Source: Candidatus Peregrinibacteria bacterium
GTDB taxonomy: Bacteria; Patescibacteriota; Gracilibacteria; Peribacterales; Peribacteraceae
DNA: 12,994 nucleotides
Assembly: GCA_018662075.1 (NCBI GenBank)
Contig: JABJGX010000013.1
Coordinates: 1 to 12,994, forward strand
Direction: 5' to 3'
Positions 1-5,912 of the stretch are shown here, one piece after another. The notes under the pieces were generated by a model, which did no database searches, was not told where the DNA came from, and saw only the letters and a list, made by a program, of their open reading frames with translations. A program made the translations under genes and the position numbers. The stretch's first letter is position 1. Each line of letters begins with the position of its first letter.

Positions 1-234
1 ACAGTTATGACAATGGTTAATCAGTTGCAGTCCGAAGGGATCGTGCTTATCAGCGGGAGCTTTGGGCATGAATGGCAGTATGAAAGTGAAGGCACTGTTA
101 TGCGTTACACGCCATCGTTACTTTCTAAGGCAAAAGCTGTTGTATGCTTGGATGCATGCCCAGGTGTTAGTGGATATGGATTTTATCAAATAGAAAATAC
201 AGCTCAGGAAGTGTGGGTGAGGAGCAGCAGATAA
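1..234 (+). CDS. C-terminal fragment of an unrecognised protein
   Basis: The frame is open from the first base to a TAA at 232-234, giving 77 visible residues, so the gene most likely begins outside the window; an ATG at 7 is possible but has no ribosome binding site that can be judged. The fragment is soluble-looking, with no membrane segment, and has two cysteines close together (LDACPG, about 25 residues from the end) before an aromatic/glycine stretch (GYGFYQ). I do not recognise the family. Its stop lies one base from the stop of the convergent epimerase gene, so the two genes meet tail to tail with no terminator between them. Since the neighbours make nucleotide sugars, a role in surface polysaccharide is possible, but that is only context. 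Confidence 0.55.
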   Translation, partial: TVMTMVNQLQSEGIVLISGSFGHEWQYESEGTVMRYTPSLLSKAKAVVCLDACPGVSGYGFYQIENTAQEVWVRSSR

Positions 235-235
235 C

Positions 236-1198
236 TTAGACTTTGTAATACTCTTTGTACCACTCTACAAACTTTGGAATACCTTCTTTTATCTGTGTCT
301 TTGGATTGTAGCCAAGCATACGCTGGGCCTTCGAAATATCTGCAGATGTTGCAACAACGTCTCCTTGTTGCATAGGGAGCATTTCTTTTTCACCAACTTT
401 ACCGAGTGATTCTTCAAGGGTTGTAATGTAGTCCATGAGTTCTTCTGTGTGTCCTCCACCAAGGTTAAACACTTCGTAGTCGTAGTTTTTGTCGAGCGCT
501 GCGATGATCCCATCTGCAATGTCGTCGACGTATGTGAAGTCGCGTTGCATCTTTCCTTCTCCGAACACCTGCATTGGCTCGCCTTTTGTAATCCAGTTGG
601 CAAACAGGAAGAGCGCCATGTCTGGGCGTCCGTATGGTCCGTAGACTGTGAAGAACCGAAGACCCGTACTCTTGAGACCATGGAGTTTGTAGTATGTGAA
701 AGCCTGAAGTTCGTTGCACTTTTTTGTCATGCCATAGAGTGACAGAGGAGAGTCTGACTTATGTTCTTCGCTAAATGGGCTCTGCTCGTTGTCTCCGTAG
801 ATAGAGCTACTACTAGCGTATGTCAGTCCTCCAACGCCGTACTCTTTGCAGAGCTCCATCACATTGTTTGTTCCTTGAATGTTGTCTTGGATAAACTCGT
901 CTGGGTTTTCAATAGAGTGACGTACTCCTGCTTGGGCTGCTAGATGGCATACACGTGTGTCATCACCTCCACCAATGAGGTCGAACGCTTTACGCAAGTC
1001 GTCTGTATTTTTAAGGTCTCCACGAATGACTTGGAAATTACCGCTCTCTTCAAGGATCGTGTTTCTGGCAGCTTTGAGTGTCGGGTCGTAGTATTCGTTA
1101 AAGTTATCGAATCCTACAATTGTGTCTCCACGTGCGAGAAGCTTTTTGGCTGTGTGAAAACCAATGAATCCTGCCGATCCTGTTAGGAGAATTTTCAT
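236..1198 (-). CDS. UDP-glucuronate 4-epimerase (NAD-dependent SDR family)
   Basis: This 320-residue extended short-chain dehydrogenase probably interconverts UDP-glucuronate and UDP-galacturonate in the cytoplasm, supplying uronic acids for capsule or cell-surface polysaccharide. Seen in the sequence: an N-terminal Rossmann fold with TGSAGFIG at residues 6-13, the AAQAGVRHS stretch at 87-95, Ser/Thr-rich ASSSSIYG at 128-135, the catalytic YxxxK pair Tyr155/Lys159, and LRFFTVYGPYGRPDMALF, which is the hallmark of the CapI/LpsL type of glucuronate epimerase. Length matches the family. Its ATG overlaps the TGA of the upstream UDP-glucose dehydrogenase (ATGA, 1198-1195), so the two are almost certainly co-transcribed and translationally coupled; the dehydrogenase makes the epimerase's substrate. 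Related activities (UDP-glucose 4-epimerase, dTDP-glucose dehydratase) are less likely given the GRPDMALF motif and the partner gene. Confidence 0.88.
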   Translation of the reverse strand: MKILLTGSAGFIGFHTAKKLLARGDTIVGFDNFNEYYDPTLKAARNTILEESGNFQVIRGDLKNTDDLRKAFDLIGGGDDTRVCHLAAQAGVRHSIENPDEFIQDNIQGTNNVMELCKEYGVGGLTYASSSSIYGDNEQSPFSEEHKSDSPLSLYGMTKKCNELQAFTYYKLHGLKSTGLRFFTVYGPYGRPDMALFLFANWITKGEPMQVFGEGKMQRDFTYVDDIADGIIAALDKNYDYEVFNLGGGHTEELMDYITTLEESLGKVGEKEMLPMQQGDVVATSADISKAQRMLGYNPKTQIKEGIPKFVEWYKEYYKV

Positions 1199-2505
1199 AC
1201 TATTCCGATACCATGGTACACGAGTCCGGCTGTTTCTACCTCTTCAGGGTCGTAAATGTTTCTACCATCAAAGAGGTCGTTTCCTTTCATTACTTCTTTT
1301 AGCTTTTTAAGGTTGATTCCCCTGAACTCGTCCCATTCGGTGAGAAGGATTGTCGCATCTGCATCTGTGATGGCATCCATCATATTATCAGACCACGTCA
1401 CTTCTCCTTTTACCATTCCCTTTGCGTTATCCATCGCAATTGGATCGAATACACGTACGGTGTGACCTGCCTCTAGTAGAAGAGGAATGAGGTCTAGGCT
1501 TGGTGCTTCGCGCATGTCGTCTGTACGAGGCTTGAATGATAGTCCCCAGATTCCAACAGTTGCATTTGCAGGTAGTGCTTTTAGAATTTTTTTGAAGTAG
1601 CGCTCACGCTGGTACTGGTTAATGTTATGTGTTGCCTCGATAAGAGGGAGTGGCACACCAGTTTCTCGGCTCAAAGCAATAAGAGCTTTGACGTCTTTCG
1701 GGAAACAGCTTCCACCGTATCCGATACCAGACTGAAGGAACCGAGGACCGATGCGGTCGTCCATTCCCATTCCTTTTGCAATGTCCCTGATGTTTCCACC
1801 TGTTGCTTCGCAGAGTTCTGAAAGCATGTTGATAAAAGAGATCTTATTCGCGAGGAATCCGTTACTTGCATACTTCACAATCTCTGCGCTCTCACGCTTC
1901 ATCCAAAGGATTGGTTTTCCTGTTCGGGTTAGTGGCTTATAGATGTCTTCCATTAGTGTCTTTGCCCATTCGTACCCATTAAGGCCAACCACAATACGGT
2001 CTGGCTGCATGGTGTCGTGAATGGCGTGTCCTTCACGAAGGAACTCGGGATTACTAACGACTGCAATTTTTACATCTGAATTTCTCTCTTCGAGTTTCTT
2101 TTTAATAATGTCTTCACACTTCTCACCTGTTCCAACAGGAACTGTGGACTTGTTTACAAAGACGATGTCGCTTCCTGCATGGGTCGCTACAGTTTCTGCA
2201 ACAATAAATACGGCGCGTAAGTCTGCACTAAAGTCTTCGTTTGGAGGAGTGGCCACTGCAGAGAAAACAACCTGAGTTTCCGGTAGAGCAGTGGTAATGT
2301 CTGCAGTGAAAGAGATGCGACCTGCATCAATATTTCTTTTAAGGAGGTCATCGAGTTCTGGTTCGTAGATTGGGCTGACTCCATCCTTTAACTTTGCAAC
2401 TTTTGCTTCGTCGATATCGACACCAATAACACTGTGTCCCAGTTCTGCAAAACAGACCGCTGAGACGAGTCCTACGTAGCCGGTACCAATGACGGTGATC
2501 TTCAT
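1195..2505 (-). CDS. ugd: UDP-glucose 6-dehydrogenase
   Basis: A 436-residue enzyme that oxidises UDP-glucose twice with NAD+ to give UDP-glucuronate in the cytoplasm. The N-terminal NAD domain starts with GTGYVGL at residues 7-13 and an acidic Asp30 at the end of the second strand, as expected for NAD. KSTVPVGT at 119-126 and NPEFLREG at 152-159 are family signatures. The central helix carries Lys211 and Asn215, and the nucleophilic cysteine is Cys267 in GYGGSCFPKD. The C-terminal UDP-binding domain has GLSFKPRTDDMREAPS. Length is normal, so the gene looks intact. It is the first gene of a two-gene operon with the glucuronate 4-epimerase (4-bp ATGA overlap) and diverges from the PfkB kinase gene across a 72-bp gap containing a tandem repeat. 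The start at 2505 gives the conserved MKITVIGTGYVG opening; no Shine-Dalgarno sequence is evident. Confidence 0.95.
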   Translation of the reverse strand: MKITVIGTGYVGLVSAVCFAELGHSVIGVDIDEAKVAKLKDGVSPIYEPELDDLLKRNIDAGRISFTADITTALPETQVVFSAVATPPNEDFSADLRAVFIVAETVATHAGSDIVFVNKSTVPVGTGEKCEDIIKKKLEERNSDVKIAVVSNPEFLREGHAIHDTMQPDRIVVGLNGYEWAKTLMEDIYKPLTRTGKPILWMKRESAEIVKYASNGFLANKISFINMLSELCEATGGNIRDIAKGMGMDDRIGPRFLQSGIGYGGSCFPKDVKALIALSRETGVPLPLIEATHNINQYQRERYFKKILKALPANATVGIWGLSFKPRTDDMREAPSLDLIPLLLEAGHTVRVFDPIAMDNAKGMVKGEVTWSDNMMDAITDADATILLTEWDEFRGINLKKLKEVMKGNDLFDGRNIYDPEEVETAGLVYHGIGIV

Positions 2506-2522
2506 GTTGCAATGATTCTAAC

Positions 2523-2550
2523 AGTATTAAGGGGTAAGTATTAAGGGGTA
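2523..2550. repeat. Perfect tandem 14-bp repeat, heptad-phased
   Basis: AGTATTAAGGGGTA occurs twice with no gap (2523-2536, 2537-2550) in the divergent gap between ugd and the kinase gene. On the other strand it reads as alternating heptamers TACCCCT and TAATACT. The same 14-mer recurs at 10677-10690, and a related heptad array lies at 12202-12222. The function is unknown; it sits 27 bases before the kinase start codon. Confidence 0.8.
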
Positions 2551-2564
2551 AGGGAAAAAAGTGT

Positions 2565-2570
2565 TAATAT
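2565..2570 (+). promoter_or_regulatory. Possible -10 element of the PfkB kinase gene
   Basis: TAATAT ends seven bases before the ATG at 2578, so a transcript starting at the usual distance would have almost no leader. I see no convincing -35 hexamer; the tandem repeat occupies that area. This is inference from position and a loose match to TATAAT. Confidence 0.35.
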
Positions 2571-2577
2571 TTCTGCG

Positions 2578-3528
2578 ATGAAAATACTTGTAACTGGATC
2601 AACGGCGTATGATGTCATGCTCGGATATGATGGCTCGTTTGCCGATGCTATTGACCCTAATGCACTCTCAGAGCTATCTGTAAGTTTCTTTTCTCCTCGT
2701 TTTGAACGCCATCATGGAGGGACTGGGGCAAATATCGCATGGAATCTGAAGCTTTTAGGTGTCGATCCACTCCTTGTTTCGACCGTTGGGTCTGATGGTG
2801 GAGCATATAAGGCACTTCTCGAAGAGCGAGGTATTGCTACTGAATTTGTAGAGAAGTTAGAAAATCATGTCACTGCGACAGCAATTATTGGAACAGATAC
2901 AGGAGAGCGTCAGATCACTTTCTTCCATCCTGGTGCAGATGCCGATGGGCAATGGCCGGATATTACTGACAGGAAAGAAGATATTGCATATGCCATTGTC
3001 AGCCCACGAAATGCTGTGCTTATGAATGCGGCAGTGCATTGGTGCAAAGATAACGCTGTGCCATATCTGTTTGATCCAGGGCAGCAGGTGATCTCTCTTA
3101 GTAATGATGAATTACGCTTTGGTATAGAGAACAGTGCAGGGCTTATTGCAAACGAGTATGAGTGGGGTCTTATCTCTGAGAGGCTAAATATCACAGAAGA
3201 GAATGCATTACTAAAAACTCCTATGCTCATTGTAACGCGTGGTGAAAGTGGTGTGACGTGCTTTTGTGAAGATGGAGCACTAAACATTGGGCCATGTCCT
3301 CCAGAAAAGGTCGTAAACCCAACAGGTGCAGGAGATGCATTTAGAGCAGGTTTGCTTGCTGGAATGAAGTCTGGTTGGTCTCGTATCGATTCACTAAGAC
3401 TTGCAAATGCCATGGGGTCTTTGGCTGTAGAGCTCGAAGGAACGCTTATAGACCATTGTGACCATGATGCAGTCTGGGCTAGAGCAGAGATGACATATGG
3501 AGAAAAATTGCCTGTATTCCCTGGGTAA
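2578..3528 (+). CDS. PfkB-family sugar/nucleoside kinase, probably adenosine kinase
   Basis: A 316-residue ribokinase-fold enzyme that phosphorylates a sugar or nucleoside hydroxyl with ATP. Visible motifs are the substrate-binding GGTGANIAWNL at about residues 47-57, the PfkB second signature NPTGAGDAF at 247-255 with Asp253 as the catalytic base and the glycines as anion hole, and an ATP-site strand MLIVTRGESG. The next gene, 48 bp downstream on the same strand, is adenosylhomocysteinase, whose product adenosine must be removed to pull the reaction forward. That makes adenosine kinase (adenosine to AMP) the best guess, but substrate choice cannot be read securely from sequence and a ribokinase or fructokinase role remains possible. 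The start MKILVTGS is typical for this subfamily. There is no Shine-Dalgarno sequence, and a -10-like TAATAT sits just upstream. Confidence 0.85.
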   Translation: MKILVTGSTAYDVMLGYDGSFADAIDPNALSELSVSFFSPRFERHHGGTGANIAWNLKLLGVDPLLVSTVGSDGGAYKALLEERGIATEFVEKLENHVTATAIIGTDTGERQITFFHPGADADGQWPDITDRKEDIAYAIVSPRNAVLMNAAVHWCKDNAVPYLFDPGQQVISLSNDELRFGIENSAGLIANEYEWGLISERLNITEENALLKTPMLIVTRGESGVTCFCEDGALNIGPCPPEKVVNPTGAGDAFRAGLLAGMKSGWSRIDSLRLANAMGSLAVELEGTLIDHCDHDAVWARAEMTYGEKLPVFPG

Positions 3529-3576
3529 AATTGGAACCATTGCGTACAATTCGACTCGAATTTCCCACTCTCATCT

Positions 3577-4920
3577 ATGTCTGTCCCATATAAAGTTTTA
3601 GAATGCTCACCTGAAGAGTTTGAACGATTGGCTGCATTTGGTCGCAAAGAAATAACACTCGCTGAGAATGAAATGCCAGGACTGATGGCGTTGCGTGAAA
3701 AGTATGGACCATCAAAGCCACTTGCAGGTAGCCGCATTGCAGGGTGTTTGCATATGACTATTCAGACAGCAGTGCTTATTGAAACCCTTGCAATACTAGG
3801 AGCAGAAGTTAGCTGGAGTAGTTGTAATATCTTTAGCACACAGGACCATGCAGCGTGCGCGATTGCGAAAGCTGGATTCCCTGTTTTTGCATGGAAAGGC
3901 CTTAGTGACGAAGAGTTTGATTGGTGTATCGAACAAACACTTACCGCTTTTCCAGGTGGTAAGCCACTCAATATGATCCTTGATGATGGTGGAGACTTAA
4001 CCGCAATGGTGCATGAGAAATTCCCAGAATTATTGGCAGATATTAAGGGTCTCAGTGAAGAGACGACAGCGGGTATTCATCGTCTAGAAGTATTGAGCCA
4101 ATCGGGTGGTTTAAAAATGCCTGCGATAAATGTTAATGACTCTGCGACAAAAAGTAAGTTCGATAATTTGTATGGTTGCCGAGAATCACTTGCTGATGGT
4201 GTAAAGCGAGCAACAGATATTATGCTTGCTGGTAAAGTTGCCATAGTGTGTGGATATGGCGATGTTGGAAAAGGGTGCGCGCAGAGCCTGCAGCGTTATG
4301 GTTGCCGTGTACTTGTTACTGAAATAGATCCTATCAATGCATTACAAGCAGCAATGGAAGGCTTCGAGGTAACAACTATGGAGCAGGCATGTAAAGAGGG
4401 AAACTTGTTTGTCACAACGACTGGTAACAAAGATATTATTCTAGGTGAGCACATGGTGCACATGGCAGAGGATGCGATCCTCTGTAATATTGGTCACTTT
4501 GATACTGAAATTGATGTTGCATGGCTCGACGCAGAGGTTGCTGCTGGACGCGTGTCAAAAGAGGAGATTAAAGGAGAAAAAGAAGGGGCGGTGGATCGCT
4601 ATACATTCAAAGATAGTGGGACATCTATTTTGATACTTGCGAAGGGTCGCTTGGTGAACCTTGGTTGTGCGACAGGTCACCCAAGCTTTGTGATGAGCAC
4701 GTCGTTTACAAACCAAGTTCTTGCCCAAATCGAACTTTGGGAACATACGGATAACTACGATGTCTCTGTGTATCGCTTACCAAAGAGGTTGGACGAGGAG
4801 GTTGCTCGTTTACACCTTGATAAGATTGGCGTGAAGCTAACAAAGCTATCCCAAGAGCAAGCTGACTATATGGGTGTTCCTGTTGAGGGTCCGTATAAGC
4901 CAGATCATTATCGATATTAA
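3577..4920 (+). CDS. ahcY: Adenosylhomocysteinase (S-adenosylhomocysteine hydrolase)
   Basis: A 447-residue cytoplasmic NAD-dependent enzyme that splits S-adenosylhomocysteine into adenosine and homocysteine, relieving product inhibition of SAM-dependent methyltransferases. All expected landmarks are present: GCLHMTIQTA with His59; SCNIFSTQDHAA at 82-93; LDDGGDLT near 135-142; SEETTAGIHRL at 160-170; TKSKFDN at 191-197 with Lys192, Asp196 and Asn197; the NAD loop GYGDVGKG at 226-233; HPSFVMSTSFTNQ at 368-380; and the canonical C-terminus KPDHYRY, which reaches into the neighbouring subunit's cofactor site. It lacks the roughly 40-residue insertion of many proteobacterial enzymes, so it is of the shorter type, with a slightly long loop around residues 320-340. 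It follows a PfkB kinase that could consume the adenosine. No ribosome binding site is seen before the ATG. Confidence 0.97.
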   Translation: MSVPYKVLECSPEEFERLAAFGRKEITLAENEMPGLMALREKYGPSKPLAGSRIAGCLHMTIQTAVLIETLAILGAEVSWSSCNIFSTQDHAACAIAKAGFPVFAWKGLSDEEFDWCIEQTLTAFPGGKPLNMILDDGGDLTAMVHEKFPELLADIKGLSEETTAGIHRLEVLSQSGGLKMPAINVNDSATKSKFDNLYGCRESLADGVKRATDIMLAGKVAIVCGYGDVGKGCAQSLQRYGCRVLVTEIDPINALQAAMEGFEVTTMEQACKEGNLFVTTTGNKDIILGEHMVHMAEDAILCNIGHFDTEIDVAWLDAEVAAGRVSKEEIKGEKEGAVDRYTFKDSGTSILILAKGRLVNLGCATGHPSFVMSTSFTNQVLAQIELWEHTDNYDVSVYRLPKRLDEEVARLHLDKIGVKLTKLSQEQADYMGVPVEGPYKPDHYRY

Positions 4921-4940
4921 GATCTGCATTGGATTTAAGT

Positions 4941-4965
4941 GCTTACGTAAGCCATAAACGGCTTA
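4941..4965 (+). terminator. Weak hairpin(s) after ahcY
   Basis: A 12-bp perfect palindrome GCTTACGTAAGC (4941-4952) overlaps a second inverted repeat TAAGCC/GGCTTA (4948-4953 and 4960-4965, six-base loop) followed by TTTC. The two folds exclude each other. There is no real T run, so termination is only a possibility; the palindrome could instead be a protein-binding site. Confidence 0.3.
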
Positions 4966-4975
4966 TTTCAAGCTC

Positions 4976-5003
4976 TTGACGTATGGGTAAATAGTAGTAG
5001 TAT
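4976..5003 (+). promoter_or_regulatory. Candidate promoter P1 of the small Cys/His gene
   Basis: TTGACG (4976-4981) and TAGTAT (4998-5003) are 16 bp apart, a good housekeeping-sigma arrangement. The -10 overlaps an 8-bp inverted repeat, ATGGTTCC (5002-5009) and GGAACCAT (5023-5030), which could be an operator or the base of a leader hairpin. Confidence 0.5.
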
Positions 5004-5020
5004 GGTTCCGGATTTGTTCC

Positions 5021-5049
5021 TTGGAACCATTGAAATTGTATTATATAAC
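5021..5049 (+). promoter_or_regulatory. Candidate promoter P2 of the small Cys/His gene
   Basis: TTGGAA (5021-5026) and TATAAC (5044-5049) are 17 bp apart, downstream of P1. If used, transcription would begin near 5056 and leave a leader of about 110 bases before the ATG at 5168. The -35 lies within the 12-mer TTGGAACCATTG, which also occurs before ahcY at 3531-3542. Confidence 0.4.
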
Positions 5050-5055
5050 CTGTTC

Positions 5056-5167
5056 TCTGTGTTTACGGTAGATCCGAAAAGTCGACGGAGTCGACACTAC
5101 TAAAAACCCATTCCGGAAATCTAAGTAAGGAATGTTTTGTTGGAGAATTGGACGTGGAGTTTTTACT
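5056..5167 (+). other. Structured 5' leader of the small Cys/His gene
   Basis: The stretch can fold locally: GTCGAC (5081-5086) and GTCGAC (5090-5095) form a tight six-pair stem with a GGA loop, and CATTCC (5109-5114) pairs with GGAATG (5129-5134), which is followed by TTTTGTT and might act as a weak attenuator. It ends in GTGGAG, a clear Shine-Dalgarno sequence. I match it to no known riboswitch class; boundaries depend on which promoter is used. Confidence 0.35.
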
Positions 5168-5461
5168 ATGCAGAGTTCTGTCACTACAGAAGTCGTTCCT
5201 CAAACGGCAGTCGTGCGATCAGAAGAGATCATGAGTTATCGAGAGAGACATCACCAGCCCGGACAGACAATGTCTAAGGCAAACAAAGATGTTCAGCTGC
5301 TCGCAAAACAATGCCCGTGGTGCCTTGAAGAAGGCGCTTTGAATGACGACAGTCATTGTGGGTATCACCAGACGCAGCCGGCAACTTGTCCCGTTCTGGT
5401 GCAACTGATCTCGTCTGAGACAATCGTCCGCTCGCCGTTACGTTACGTTTCTGGAATGTAA
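5168..5461 (+). CDS. Small Cys/His-rich protein of unknown function, possible zinc site
   Basis: A 97-residue protein I do not recognise. The start at 5168 is chosen over an in-frame ATG at 5132 because GGAG (5156-5159) lies eight bases before it, a proper Shine-Dalgarno spacing that most genes here lack, and because the 5132 ATG sits inside a leader hairpin. The N-terminal half is polar and likely flexible (MQSSVTTEVV, then RERHHQPGQ). The centre carries Cys49-Pro-Trp-Cys52 followed by His63, Cys64 and His67, with Cys74 beyond, a spacing that could bind one zinc ion; a redox CPWC motif is an alternative. There is no signal peptide or membrane helix. The gene stands alone between candidate promoters and a strong terminator, so it appears to be its own transcription unit, perhaps regulated through its leader. 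Confidence 0.6.
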   Translation: MQSSVTTEVVPQTAVVRSEEIMSYRERHHQPGQTMSKANKDVQLLAKQCPWCLEEGALNDDSHCGYHQTQPATCPVLVQLISSETIVRSPLRYVSGM

Positions 5462-5474
5462 GATCTCCTTCCAT

Positions 5475-5489
5475 ACGAGTGACACTCGT
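5475..5489 (+). other. Short hairpin after the small Cys/His gene
   Basis: ACGAGT and ACTCGT form a six-pair stem around a GAC loop, between the stop codon at 5461 and the main terminator. It may help stabilise the 3' end of the transcript. Confidence 0.35.
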
Positions 5490-5499
5490 CACTTACATT

Positions 5500-5542
5500 C
5501 TGAACTCGATGTATCTCTTGCATCGAGTTCAGTTATTTTATT
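5500..5542 (+). terminator. Strong intrinsic terminator
   Basis: A perfect 12-bp stem, CTGAACTCGATG (5500-5511) with CATCGAGTTCAG (5521-5532), closes a nine-base loop and is followed by TTATTTTATT. It ends the transcript of the small Cys/His gene and separates it from the next gene. Confidence 0.85.
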
Positions 5543-5584
5543 CGAGACCAGATTATATTTTACTACTCTTAATTCCACTTACTC

Positions 5585-5887
5585 ATGAAATTATCACCTG
5601 CTAAAAAAAGTGAAGATGCACTTGTGAATCATGCACAAGAGCTTATTGCAGCCTGTCCGTATCAATACGTTGATGCCTTGCGAGGTATTTTTTCCTATAA
5701 AATTAAAAATTTTATTGCTGGTGTTCAAGAGCTACAGGAAGAAAGTGATACACATGGATATGCAATCCCTTTTTCAGATGGCGATATTCTTTCATGGCAA
5801 GTAGATGTACAGCATGAAATGGATGCGGTTTATGCTACTGTAACAATCTCACAATACCAGCTAATGCATGAGGTAACAGCCAACTAA
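5585..5887 (+). CDS. Hypothetical protein of 100 residues
   Basis: A soluble-looking 100-residue protein without recognisable motifs. It starts MKLSPAKKSEDAL, has a probable helix through HAQELIAACPYQYVDALRGIF and a long mixed region with FSDGDILSWQVDVQ, and ends HEVTAN. A TATATT at 5554-5559 could be a -10, but it lies about 25 bases before the ATG and no -35 or Shine-Dalgarno sequence is clear. It lies between a strong terminator and the DNA polymerase, ending 25 bp before the polymerase start. Codon use resembles that of the neighbours, and the frame is clean for 300 bases, so I believe it is real. Confidence 0.6.
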   Translation: MKLSPAKKSEDALVNHAQELIAACPYQYVDALRGIFSYKIKNFIAGVQELQEESDTHGYAIPFSDGDILSWQVDVQHEMDAVYATVTISQYQLMHEVTAN

Positions 5888-5888
5888 T

Positions 5889-5909
5889 TATATTATCTGA
5901 TATAATATA
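5889..5909 (+). promoter_or_regulatory. Leaderless promoter of the polymerase gene within an inverted repeat
   Basis: A perfect TATAAT (5901-5906) ends six bases before the ATG at 5913, so the expected transcription start coincides with the start codon. It is nested in an 8-bp inverted repeat, TATATTAT (5889-5896) and ATAATATA (5902-5909). No good -35 hexamer is visible. Confidence 0.6.
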
Positions 5910-5912
5910 GAT

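Noticed and set aside
1195..2505. Recoded UGA (Gracilibacteria-type code 25)
   Set aside because: ugd ends in TGA at its natural C-terminus, overlapping the next start codon, and no conserved gene in the window has an internal in-frame TGA.
2910..3737. Long antisense reading frame (about 275 codons) opposite the PfkB kinase and the start of ahcY
   Set aside because: Both genes beneath it show full family motifs on the plus strand; the antisense translation is low-complexity Ser/Pro/Ala-rich and has no recognisable domain.
5132..5167. Longer start for the small Cys/His protein
   Set aside because: No Shine-Dalgarno sequence precedes it and it lies inside a leader hairpin, whereas 5168 has GGAG at correct spacing.
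5056..5167. SAH or SAM riboswitch near ahcY
   Set aside because: The leader lies after ahcY rather than before it, and I could not match it to a known SAH/SAM aptamer core; no covariance search was possible.
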